Shown: one piece after another, positions 1 through 5,255 of the stretch | Numbering within the stretch: the first letter of the stretch is position 1 | How the letters are laid out: each line of letters opens with the position of its first letter | Assembly (NCBI GenBank): GCA_944327405.1 | Contig: CALVHK010000073.1 | Location: forward strand, 1 to 5,255 | Length of the DNA: 5,255 bases | Direction: 5' to 3' | DNA from: an uncultured Bacilli bacterium | Lineage (GTDB): Bacteria > Bacillota_I > Bacilli_A > RF39 > UBA660 | Notes under the pieces: generated by a model | The model's database searches: none | What the model saw: only the letters and a program-made list of their open reading frames with translations | Told to the model about the DNA's origin: nothing | Position numbers and translations under genes: made by a program

Positions 1-406
1 TTGCTAGTTCCCTTTCTGATAGCTTATTTTGAATACATAAATTAATGTAATAATTTCTCTTGTTCTCATCTTTAATAGGTAATAATCTTTTGTAATGAGT
101 CCAACTCAATTGTTGCCGCGCTGCGGCAAGTATTGGAAAAGCTAGGTAAAACTGCCTAAATCTTGACAAGTTCGTATAATTGTAACCTTTTCCATATTGC
201 TCTGTAAGCTTAGCGGACCACTTTTTGATTAGTTCATTGCCATATTTGGCATGTTTCTCCCCACCTTGAGCTTCAACAATTAATTTTCCTACCTGCCAAT
301 AAGTAGTTACCGTATCATTATTTTCTTCTATTGTTCTTGTTCTTTTACTTATTTCATTCTTTTTGATTAGATGTTCTATTTCGTTGTAATAGCTTTCTTC
401 CGTTAT
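1..406 (-). CDS. DUF1016 (YhcG) family protein, N-terminal part, cut by the window edge
   Basis: An open frame of 135 codons without a stop runs off the left edge. The translation matches the N-terminal helical domain of the DUF1016/YhcG family. It shows TYWQVGKLIVEAQGG (about residues 35-49), HAKYGNELIKKWS (52-64), YGKGYNYTNLSRFRQFY (71-87) and LSWTHYKRLLPI (100-111), ending in the family's SEREL segment. Family members usually carry a C-terminal PDDEXK-type nuclease domain; that part would lie outside the window, so nuclease activity is inference. The frame has no ATG, GTG or TTG between its upstream stop and Leu80. The start chosen is ATA at 406-404, because an SD-like AGAGAGG sits six bases before it, a promoter lies just upstream, and the domain begins soon after. 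It could be a true non-canonical start, a decayed ATG (pseudogene) or a sequencing error. The gene lies beyond the terminator of the ATPase operon and is transcribed separately. Family assignment is firm; start and integrity are uncertain. Confidence 0.8.
   Translation of the reverse strand, partial: MTEESYYNEIEHLIKKNEISKRTRTIEENNDTVTTYWQVGKLIVEAQGGEKHAKYGNELIKKWSAKLTEQYGKGYNYTNLSRFRQFYLAFPILAAARQQLSWTHYKRLLPIKDENKRNYYINLCIQNKLSERELA
113..129. repeat. GC-rich perfect inverted repeat inside the DUF1016 gene
   Basis: TTGCCGC (113-119) and GCGGCAA (123-129) are perfect complements around a three-base centre, a small GC-rich island in AT-rich DNA. In the gene's frame it encodes part of LAAARQQL, just before the conserved LSWTHY motif. 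No T-tract follows, so it is not a standard terminator. It may be chance, or a small hairpin within the message. Confidence 0.5.
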
Positions 407-412
407 GATATA

Positions 413-419
413 CCTCTCT
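413..419 (-). promoter_or_regulatory. Ribosome binding site before the ATA start of the DUF1016 gene
   Basis: AGAGAGG on the minus strand is followed by a six-base spacer (TATATC) and then ATA at 406-404. The spacing is right for a start codon, and this is what points to ATA (or a mutated ATG) as the intended start. No standard start codon lies at a workable distance in this frame. Confidence 0.5.
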
Positions 420-427
420 GAAGTCCC

Positions 428-456
428 TTTATATCATACTTTTTTAGTTCTGTAAA
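428..456 (-). promoter_or_regulatory. Predicted sigma-A promoter of the DUF1016 gene
   Basis: On the minus strand TTTACA (456-451) is separated by 17 bases from TATAAA (433-428). Transcription would begin near 421, giving a leader of about 15 bases that holds the AGAGAGG ribosome binding site. The position, after the ATPase terminator and before the DUF1016 frame, supports independent transcription of that gene. It is a consensus match read by eye and untested. Confidence 0.5.
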
Positions 457-506
457 TACTTTCAATTCATTATGGCCACAAATTTTTATATCCTCGACAA
501 ATCATG

Positions 507-530
507 AAAAAAAACAGGATACTCTCCTGT
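507..530 (-). terminator. Rho-independent terminator of the yitT-ATPase operon
   Basis: On the minus strand ACAGGA pairs perfectly with TCCTGT (530-525 with 519-514) around a five-base loop, and a run of T follows (down to 507). The first stem base is also the last-codon base at 530, so the hairpin starts inside the ATPase stop codon. This closes the two-gene unit and isolates it from the DUF1016 gene downstream. Confidence 0.85.
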
Positions 531-3124
531 TATTCATCTTTGAAATGTTTAGCTAGACGAATTTTTAATAATTCATCAATGACAACCATCACAATTATAA
601 TTATTAAACAATATAGAAATTCAATTATGGTTATGTTGGTTAGGCCAAAAATTGATTTTAATGGAGTTAGAAAAATGATGATATCAACCACTACTAGGCC
701 TAGAATACAAACATTTAACTTCGAGTTATTAAATATATTTTTGTTTATTACTGGCTTTTTTATATTTTTACATGAATAAGCAAAACATAACTCTAGCATC
801 ATTAAACATAAGAAGGCTGTTGTTCCTGCTACTTCTGGAGTCGATACATGAAGATTTAAGAAATAGACAAATAGAATGGCTATGCTTTTTAAGCAAGAAG
901 AAACCAGTATTTTGCTGATTAAGAATGGGGTAAAAAAGGAACTGTCTTTTTTTCTAACGCGCCTATTCATGATATCACTATCAGCACTTTCAAAAGCTAG
1001 GGCGATTGCTGGTATTGAGTCTGTAATTAAGTTAATAAATAATAATTGGATAGGGACAAATATCGTGTAACCAAATAAGAGACCTACAAATACCGTTATT
1101 ACTTCTGTAATATTTCCAATTAATAAATAAGTAATGACATTTCTAATATTATCGAATATTCTTCTTCCTTCTTTAATCGCGGATACAATGGTAGAAAAAC
1201 TATCATCTACGAGTATGATGTCGGCTACACTTTTACTTACTTCTGTTCCCGTAATTCCCATGCCGATTCCAATATCACTTGTTTTAATCGCTGGAGCATC
1301 ATTCACTCCATCCCCAGTCATAGCTACTACCCGTCCTTTTTTCTTCCAAGATTTCACAATTGAAAGCTTATTCATAGGACTTACCCGAGCATAAACATTG
1401 TATTTTTCAATATTTTGAAACAATTCTTCTTCACTTAGTTTATCTAGTTCACTACCAGTGATTGCTTCTTCCGGACTTGCAATGATGCCTATATCTTTGG
1501 CTATAGCAATTGCGGTATTTAAGGAATCCCCCGTAATCATGATTGGTCTAATGTGAGCTTGTTTACAAGTTTCAATCGCTTCCTTTACATCTTTTCTTGG
1601 AGGATCGATTACTCCAATTAAACCTTGAAAAATTAAATCTTTTTCTTCTAGAATATCATCGGTTAATTCTTTGTAAGCAAAAGCAAGTAGTCTTAAAGCG
1701 CGGTCAGATTTATCTTGTTCGATTCTCTTTAGTTTTTCACGTTCTTTTTTAGTTAGCACAGTTATTTTATTGTTCTTTTCTATTTTGGTCGAACAAGCAA
1801 TAATCGAATCAAAGCTTCCTTTAGTAAACAAATACTTTTTACCATTTATTTCACTTACTACTGACATCATTTTTCGTTCCGAATCAAAAGGAATTTCCAT
1901 AACTCGCGGATATTTTTCTTTAATATCAAAAGGATTTACTTTTTTTTCTAAATAATTTATGATGGCTAACTCCGTTGCTTCCCCTATTAAGCCTTGTTCG
2001 TTTTCCTCGACATCATTATTTAAAGCCATATTATATAAAAAGATTGATTCTTCTAACAGGTATTCACTGGTAAAAGTCTCATCATTATAATATATTTCTT
2101 TTAAAGTCATTTTGTTTTCCGTGATGGTACCCGTTTTATCCGTACAAATAATTTCGGTACTTCCTAAAGTTTCTACACTAGACATTTTTCTGACAATTGC
2201 TTTTTTCTTGGCTAGAGTGCTCATGCCTAAAGATAAGATAACCGTTATCACAGCAGGAAGTCCTTCTGGTATAGCAGCGACCGCTAGAGATATTGCAAGT
2301 AGTAATGCTTCTGTTACTTTCATATCCTTAATGATGCTTACAATAAACATCACTAATATTACAATCGATATAATGATGGTTAATACTTTACTAATTCCAT
2401 TTATTTTCTTTTGAAGTGGTGTTAATTCTGTTTTTTCTTTATCTAGACTTCCGGCTATTAAACCGATTTCGGTATTCATACCCGTTTTGGTTACGATGCA
2501 TAATCCTTTTCCATACACTACATTCGTGCCTGCAAAAACCATATTTGTTTGGTCGTTTAAAGATACTGCCCGTTTAATTTCTTTCGTATCTTTACTAACT
2601 GATACGGATTCTCCAGTAAGACTTGATTCATCGACTTTTAAAGAATTGGATTCAATTACTCTGGCATCTGCAGAAACTTTATCACCAGCTTCTAATAAGA
2701 CAATATCCCCAACAACAAGTTCTTCACTATTTAAATATTTTACTTTCCCATTTCTTTTTACTTTTACTTTGGTTGTTTGCATTTTCTTTAAGGATTCAAT
2801 TGCTTTATCCGCTTTTTCTTCTTCTAAATAACCTAATATAGCATTGATGAAAACAATTAAAATAATTATAATACTATCTAAATATGATTCTTTATTGATA
2901 TAGGATATAATAAAAGATACGATCGCGGCAATAAACAAAACAATAATCATTAAATCTTTAAATTGACTTAAAAATTTTACGAACTTGGATTCTTTTTTTG
3001 CTTCTTTTAATTTATTTAAGCCATCATGAGCTAGCCTATTTTTCGCTTCTTCTTCGCTTAATCCATTTGTACTTGTCTTTAACTCTTTTAATACTTCTTC
3101 AATATTCGAATTGTAAAATTTCAA
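530..3124 (-). CDS. Calcium-type P-type ATPase (type II, SERCA/PMCA-like)
   Basis: Predicted 864-residue membrane pump that uses ATP to move a cation, most likely exporting Ca2+ from the cytoplasm. Domains in order: N-terminal cation-ATPase segment (1-55), M1-M2 (about 57-98), actuator domain with TGES at 170-173, M3-M4 (246-303) with PEGLP at 286-290, phosphorylation motif DKTGT with Asp329, nucleotide-binding domain with KGS at 435-437, DPPR at 507-510, TGD at 531-533, hinge TGDGVNDAP at 603-611, and M5-M10 (about 662-850). Length is usual for bacterial type II pumps. Residues matching the SERCA calcium ligands are present: Glu287 (M4), Asn671 and Glu674 (M5), Asn698, Thr701 and Asp702 (M6), and Glu778 (M8). 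The start is TTG at 3124-3122, preceded by AAGGGTGAT; there is no ATG nearby in frame. It lies 10 bp after the YitT-family gene, so the two are probably co-transcribed. Calcium specificity is inferred from motifs; other divalent cations are possible. Confidence 0.95.
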   Translation of the reverse strand: MKFYNSNIEEVLKELKTSTNGLSEEEAKNRLAHDGLNKLKEAKKESKFVKFLSQFKDLMIIVLFIAAIVSFIISYINKESYLDSIIIILIVFINAILGYLEEEKADKAIESLKKMQTTKVKVKRNGKVKYLNSEELVVGDIVLLEAGDKVSADARVIESNSLKVDESSLTGESVSVSKDTKEIKRAVSLNDQTNMVFAGTNVVYGKGLCIVTKTGMNTEIGLIAGSLDKEKTELTPLQKKINGISKVLTIIISIVILVMFIVSIIKDMKVTEALLLAISLAVAAIPEGLPAVITVILSLGMSTLAKKKAIVRKMSSVETLGSTEIICTDKTGTITENKMTLKEIYYNDETFTSEYLLEESIFLYNMALNNDVEENEQGLIGEATELAIINYLEKKVNPFDIKEKYPRVMEIPFDSERKMMSVVSEINGKKYLFTKGSFDSIIACSTKIEKNNKITVLTKKEREKLKRIEQDKSDRALRLLAFAYKELTDDILEEKDLIFQGLIGVIDPPRKDVKEAIETCKQAHIRPIMITGDSLNTAIAIAKDIGIIASPEEAITGSELDKLSEEELFQNIEKYNVYARVSPMNKLSIVKSWKKKGRVVAMTGDGVNDAPAIKTSDIGIGMGITGTEVSKSVADIILVDDSFSTIVSAIKEGRRIFDNIRNVITYLLIGNITEVITVFVGLLFGYTIFVPIQLLFINLITDSIPAIALAFESADSDIMNRRVRKKDSSFFTPFLISKILVSSCLKSIAILFVYFLNLHVSTPEVAGTTAFLCLMMLELCFAYSCKNIKKPVINKNIFNNSKLNVCILGLVVVDIIIFLTPLKSIFGLTNITIIEFLYCLIIIIVMVVIDELLKIRLAKHFKDE

Positions 3125-3127
3125 TGT

Positions 3128-3136
3128 ATCACCCTT
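3128..3136 (-). promoter_or_regulatory. Ribosome binding site setting the TTG start of the ATPase
   Basis: AAGGGTGAT on the minus strand overlaps the stop codon of the upstream YitT-family gene and ends three bases before the TTG at 3124. It supports the non-ATG start and suggests translational linkage of the two genes. Confidence 0.65.
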
Positions 3137-4040
3137 AATATAAATTATTTAATCCTTTTTCTTTGCGCTTAGTTGTTCCGCCTTCAATATCATAACAATC
3201 ATTGATAATAAAGAATGCATTTTCATCGAGTTCTAAAATAATTTCTTTAAACATGTAGTAATCTCGATTGGGAACAATGCATAAAAGTAAATCTTGCTTT
3301 TTACTTGTATATCCACCTTCAGCTTTAATTCTTGTAACACCTAGTTTTAATTCATTAATAATCACATTTTCAATCTCATCAATTTTACTCGTATTAATAA
3401 TAAACATTTTACTTTCGGATATACCAATGACGATTTTATCTACAATCACACTTGATACATAAAGAATAATAATACCATAAACTACTTTTGGAATACCAAA
3501 GACAATACCGCCAAAAATGATGATAAAGATATTGGTTAAAATCGATGCTTGTCCTTCTGGCATGTGTAAGTATTTGCAGACAATTTGCATAATAATATCA
3601 CTACCACCCGTGGTGTATTCTAGTTTATAGACAATACCATAGGCAACACCATATAAAATACTTGTGAAAGCAACAGTTGTAATCATGTCTTCAAAAACAA
3701 ATTTGGTCGCAAGCATTTCTCCTAGGGGTGCTGTTAAAGTAATCATGATGGGATACAAAATACTTCCAAATATGCTTTTCATGGTTTTATCTTTTCCTAG
3801 AAAAATAAAACTAATAATAATTAAGAGTATTGCTGTTACATAAATAAATACTTGGTCATTCCATCCAAACAAATCATTAAAAATAATCGCTAAACTCGTT
3901 GTTCCACCGACGATTAAGTCGTTTGGTTTTAAAAATACATTGTAATTTAAGCCAAGAAGAAACGTTCCTAAAATCATTAAAACTAATCTAGGAATGCGAT
4001 TTTTGTCTAATACTTTTTTTAATATTTTTGGTATATCCAT
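3135..4040 (-). CDS. YitT family membrane protein with C-terminal DUF2179 domain
   Basis: 301-residue predicted inner-membrane protein of the YitT family, whose molecular function is not established. The N-terminal two thirds holds about six hydrophobic segments (roughly 17-35, 42-56, 64-82, 88-107, 118-138, 168-205). It carries the family hallmarks NVFLKPNDLIVGGTTSLA (34-51) and TTGGSDII (143-150). A soluble C-terminal DUF2179 domain follows (about 210-290), with the GGYTSKKQDLLLCIV stretch (242-256), a DENAFFII stretch (272-279) and IEGG (285-288). Length is normal for the family. The start is ATG at 4040, with AAGG five bases upstream and a strong promoter at 4064-4092. It is the first gene of a unit with the calcium-type ATPase, which suggests, but does not show, a shared role in ion or membrane homeostasis. 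Family assignment is confident; function is unknown. Confidence 0.92.
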   Translation of the reverse strand: MDIPKILKKVLDKNRIPRLVLMILGTFLLGLNYNVFLKPNDLIVGGTTSLAIIFNDLFGWNDQVFIYVTAILLIIISFIFLGKDKTMKSIFGSILYPIMITLTAPLGEMLATKFVFEDMITTVAFTSILYGVAYGIVYKLEYTTGGSDIIMQIVCKYLHMPEGQASILTNIFIIIFGGIVFGIPKVVYGIIILYVSSVIVDKIVIGISESKMFIINTSKIDEIENVIINELKLGVTRIKAEGGYTSKKQDLLLCIVPNRDYYMFKEIILELDENAFFIINDCYDIEGGTTKRKEKGLNNLY

Positions 4041-4063
4041 ATTATCCTTACCTTTCTATTAAA

Positions 4064-4092
4064 ATCATATATTTTATTTGTTAAAAAGTCAA
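4064..4092 (-). promoter_or_regulatory. Predicted sigma-A promoter of the yitT-ATPase operon
   Basis: On the minus strand TTGACT (4092-4087) and TATGAT (4069-4064) are separated by exactly 17 bases; each box is one base from consensus. It sits between the stop of the 61-residue gene and the YitT-family start. No terminator is visible between those two genes, so read-through from the upstream promoter may add to this one. Confidence 0.8.
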
Positions 4093-4102
4093 GAAAAACA
4101 TA

Positions 4103-4288
4103 TTACCAATAGCGGCCAAACAAATAAATATCTATCTCTAATTCTTTTTTTATTATACCACATTTTTCTTCTTCTAATGCACAACCAGTACAACTTGATG
4201 TAACACATGTATTTTTCTCAGTATAAATAAAATCAACAATTAAAAATACGACAATAATAATTAATAATCCAATAAATATGTCTTTCAT
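4103..4288 (-). CDS. Small single-pass membrane protein with a four-cysteine cluster
   Basis: 61-residue protein not assigned to a named family. Residues 4-22 form one strongly hydrophobic helix (IFIGLLIIIVVFLIVDFIY region), followed by a polar tail. The tail holds Cys28, Cys33, Cys36 and Cys43 (spacing C-x4-C-x2-C-x6-C) next to an acidic EEEK stretch, and ends in an aromatic GRYW. Such a cluster could bind a metal or an Fe-S centre or form disulphides. It loosely recalls the small Cys-rich membrane proteins found near FeoB, but no iron-transport gene is present here, so that link is only a suggestion. Evidence that it is a real gene: ATG with AGAGGG five bases upstream and a near-consensus promoter at 4306-4334. 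It lies upstream of, and in the same direction as, the YitT-family gene, without a visible terminator between them, and divergent from gerQ. Confidence 0.72.
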   Translation of the reverse strand: MKDIFIGLLIIIVVFLIVDFIYTEKNTCVTSSCTGCALEEEKCGIIKKELEIDIYLFGRYW

Positions 4289-4305
4289 ATTATCCCTCTA
4301 TTAAA

Positions 4306-4334
4306 ATAATAGCGTTCATAAAAACAAAAGTCAA
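4306..4334 (-). promoter_or_regulatory. Predicted sigma-A promoter of the 61-residue Cys-cluster gene
   Basis: On the minus strand TTGACT (4334-4329) and TATTAT (4311-4306) are separated by 17 bases. Its -35 box and its leader (ATTTTAATAGA followed by GGATAATATG) match those of the yitT promoter about 240 bp away. It occupies the divergent intergenic region shared with gerQ. Confidence 0.78.
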
Positions 4335-4335
4335 C

Positions 4336-4362
4336 ATAAAAAAATCACCTTTACATATAATA
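4336..4362 (+). promoter_or_regulatory. Candidate mother-cell sigma promoter of gerQ
   Basis: CATATAATA at 4354-4362 fits the -10 patterns of the sporulation mother-cell factors (sigma-K type CATAnnnTA, close to sigma-E CATACAnT). An ATA at 4336-4338 lies 15 bases upstream, slightly short for the sigma-E -35. The same bases contain TATAAT, but the sigma-A -35 position (4333-4338, AACATA) is poor. If used, transcription would start near 4368, giving a very short leader that begins at the ribosome binding site. This is a weak call from pattern matching, made more plausible by the nature of the gene. Confidence 0.35.
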
Positions 4363-4377
4363 GATTGAGGTGATAAG

Positions 4378-4743
4378 ATGAACGGGAATTTTTTTGGGAA
4401 CCCTACTTTTCCAACAAATAATACTAATAATACAACCAATATGACTAGTCCTCCTGGTAATTATAGTTATATGGAAAGTCTGCCAATAGAACAAAGTTAC
4501 ATTGAAAATATTTTAAGACTCAATAAAGGAAAAAAAGTAAAAGCTTATTTTACTTATCCTGATGCAAATGAGTGGCGGGATAAAGTTTATGATGGCATCA
4601 TTGAAGAAGCAGGCCGTGATCACTTGATTATGAGTGATCCTAAAACGGGAGACTGGTATTTACTTCGAATGATTTACTTAGACTATGTCACTTTTGAAGA
4701 AAGAATTAATTATAGTCATGATTATTCAGAAAAAACGTTCTAG
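4378..4743 (+). CDS. gerQ: Spore coat protein GerQ
   Basis: 121-residue spore-coat protein. In Bacillus subtilis GerQ is made in the mother cell, is needed for coat localisation of the cortex-lytic enzyme CwlJ and so for calcium-dipicolinate-triggered germination, and is cross-linked by transglutaminase. The conserved core covers about residues 35-111 and includes LPIEQSYIENILRLNKGK (35-52), EAGRDHLIMSDPKTG (77-91) and MIYLDYVTFEE (98-108), which is a very close match to the family. The N-terminal arm (1-34) is Asn/Thr/Pro-rich and low in complexity, and the protein is shorter than the Bacillus form. The first lysine is Lys50, so the N-terminal lysines used for cross-linking in B. subtilis are absent. 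The start is the ATG at 4378, after GAGGTGA at 4367-4373. The gene stands alone: divergent from the Cys-cluster gene and convergent with the hydrolase gene. No cwlJ is present in the window. Confidence 0.96.
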   Translation: MNGNFFGNPTFPTNNTNNTTNMTSPPGNYSYMESLPIEQSYIENILRLNKGKKVKAYFTYPDANEWRDKVYDGIIEEAGRDHLIMSDPKTGDWYLLRMIYLDYVTFEERINYSHDYSEKTF

Positions 4744-4758
4744 ATTGAACGCTTTTTT
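4730..4758. terminator. Bidirectional terminator between gerQ and the MBL-fold gene
   Basis: CGTTC (4736-4740) pairs with GAACG (4747-4751) around a six-base loop. Six A precede the stem and, after one unpaired C, six T follow it, so each strand carries a U-tract after the hairpin. The stem overlaps the last codon of gerQ, whose TAG stop lies in the loop, and the T-tract ends two bases before the stop of the convergent gene. The five-pair stem is short, but the A/T tracts can extend it. Confidence 0.75.
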
Positions 4759-4760
4759 GT

Positions 4761-5255
4761 TTAGAAATAACGAGGGAAAAGTTTTTTCTCTTCACCCAAT
4801 ATGCTAGATCTACCATGGCCGGGATATATTTTAATATCATCAGGGTAATGGCTGATTTTCTCTAGACTACTTATCATATCCGGAATACTTGATGTTTCTA
4901 AATCATATCTTCCAATTGTGTGATAGAATAAAAAGTCCCCGGTAAACATTACATGTTCATCTTTAAAATAAAATGTTAGAGAATCACTCGCATGTCCAGG
5001 AGTAGGAATGTTTTCATATTGAAAAGAATTTCTTAAGAATGTATTGTGTTTCACATGATAAAACCGTTCCAATTCTTCAAGCGCCAAAACATGATCCCAG
5101 TGATGGTGGGTAACAAGTATTTCTTCTACTTGATAACCTTCACATGATGATTTTATTCTTTCAGCTTCATCACCAGGATCAATAATAATACACTTACCAT
5201 TCTTTTTTACTATATAACAATTCGTATGAATTCGTCCTACTACTAAAGCTTCTAT
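4761..5255 (-). CDS. MBL-fold metallo-hydrolase, glyoxalase II/YqgX-like, N-terminus outside the window
   Basis: 164 codons remain, open to the right edge; probably only a few to a dozen N-terminal residues are missing. Counted from the first codon in the window, the fold's motifs occur in order. HTNCYIV (10-16) and IIIDPGDEAE (23-32) form the first strands. THHHWDH follows, with metal ligands His50, His52, Asp54 and His55. Then come TPGHASDS with His88, FTGDFLF with Asp107, IGRYDL (114-119) and IYPGHG with His147. This is a full two-metal site, so an active hydrolase is expected, probably cytoplasmic and acting on a thioester such as a glutathione-like or bacillithiol conjugate; the substrate is inferred from the family only. 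The stretch between Asp54-His55 and His88 is short compared with classical glyoxalase II, as in compact bacterial YqgX-type enzymes. An in-frame TTG at 5087 is not the start, because it would remove the HxHxDH motif. The gene converges on gerQ through a shared terminator. Confidence 0.93.
   Translation of the reverse strand: MEALVVGRIHTNCYIVKKNGKCIIIDPGDEAERIKSSCEGYQVEEILVTHHHWDHVLALEELERFYHVKHNTFLRNSFQYENIPTPGHASDSLTFYFKDEHVMFTGDFLFYHTIGRYDLETSSIPDMISSLEKISHYPDDIKIYPGHGRSSILGEEKKLFPRYF

Noticed and set aside
403..501. Open minus-strand frame of 32 codons just upstream of the DUF1016 gene, ending at a TAA that overlaps the ATA triplet
   Set aside because: It has no ATG or GTG start, only a mid-frame TTG without a ribosome binding site. 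It overlaps the predicted DUF1016 promoter and leader, and it resembles no family I recognise. It is most likely chance.
504..779. Plus-strand frame of 91 codons
   Set aside because: It lies opposite the end of the P-type ATPase gene, whose reading frame is certain, and its translation is low in complexity with no recognisable domain.
876..2841. Several plus-strand frames of 61-114 codons
   Set aside because: All are antisense to the ATPase coding sequence and two overlap each other. None has family motifs; they are shadows of the real gene.
3268..3462. Plus-strand frame of 64 codons
   Set aside because: It is antisense to the DUF2179 part of the YitT-family gene and has no recognisable features.
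4289..4377. A riboswitch or long structured leader in the divergent region
   Set aside because: The region is 89 bp and filled by two promoters and ribosome binding sites. No conserved aptamer-like pairing is visible.
4761..5087. A shorter hydrolase gene starting at the TTG at 5087
   Set aside because: The open frame continues upstream to the window edge and encodes the essential THHHWDH metal motif, so the short version would be inactive and is not the real start.
1..5255. CRISPR array, tRNA, rRNA or insertion sequence
   Set aside because: I saw no regularly spaced direct repeats, no cloverleaf or rRNA-like stretch, and no transposase motifs or flanking terminal inverted repeats.

Overview
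This 5.3 kb window is AT-rich bacterial DNA with sigma-A-type promoters, AGGAGGTGAT-like ribosome binding sites, TTG starts and U-tract terminators. Together with a clear GerQ spore-coat protein, this points to a low-GC, endospore-forming Firmicute of the Bacilli type. The lineage cannot be fixed more closely from the sequence alone.

Layout, left to right. (1) Positions 1-406, minus strand: N-terminal part of a DUF1016/YhcG-family protein that runs off the left edge. It has a well-placed promoter and Shine-Dalgarno sequence, but the triplet in the start position is ATA. (2) Positions 507-4092, minus strand: a two-gene transcription unit. A strong promoter (4064-4092) drives a YitT-family membrane protein, followed 10 bp later by a TTG-started 864-residue Ca2+-type P-type ATPase, and a rho-independent terminator overlaps the ATPase stop codon. 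(3) Positions 4103-4334, minus strand: a 61-residue single-pass membrane protein with a four-cysteine cluster. It has its own promoter, and its promoter and leader closely resemble those of yitT. (4) Positions 4378-4743, plus strand: gerQ, divergent from the Cys-rich gene. (5) Positions 4730-4758: a hairpin with A- and T-tracts that can end transcription in both directions between convergent genes. (6) Positions 4761-5255, minus strand: a metallo-beta-lactamase-fold hydrolase (glyoxalase II/YqgX-like), nearly complete but missing its N-terminus at the right edge.

Functionally the window looks like ordinary chromosome: an ion pump co-transcribed with a membrane protein, a spore-coat gene and a thioester-hydrolase-like enzyme. 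The DUF1016 gene at the left edge is the only accessory-type gene, since its family often lies near restriction-modification or mobile DNA. I see no convincing novel multi-gene system. The points most worth a second look are the ATA start of the DUF1016 gene, the matching promoter-leaders of the two adjacent minus-strand genes, the lysine-free N-terminal arm of GerQ, the orphan Cys-cluster membrane protein, and an ATPase that appears to keep every SERCA calcium ligand. No gap without a gene exceeds about 125 bp.
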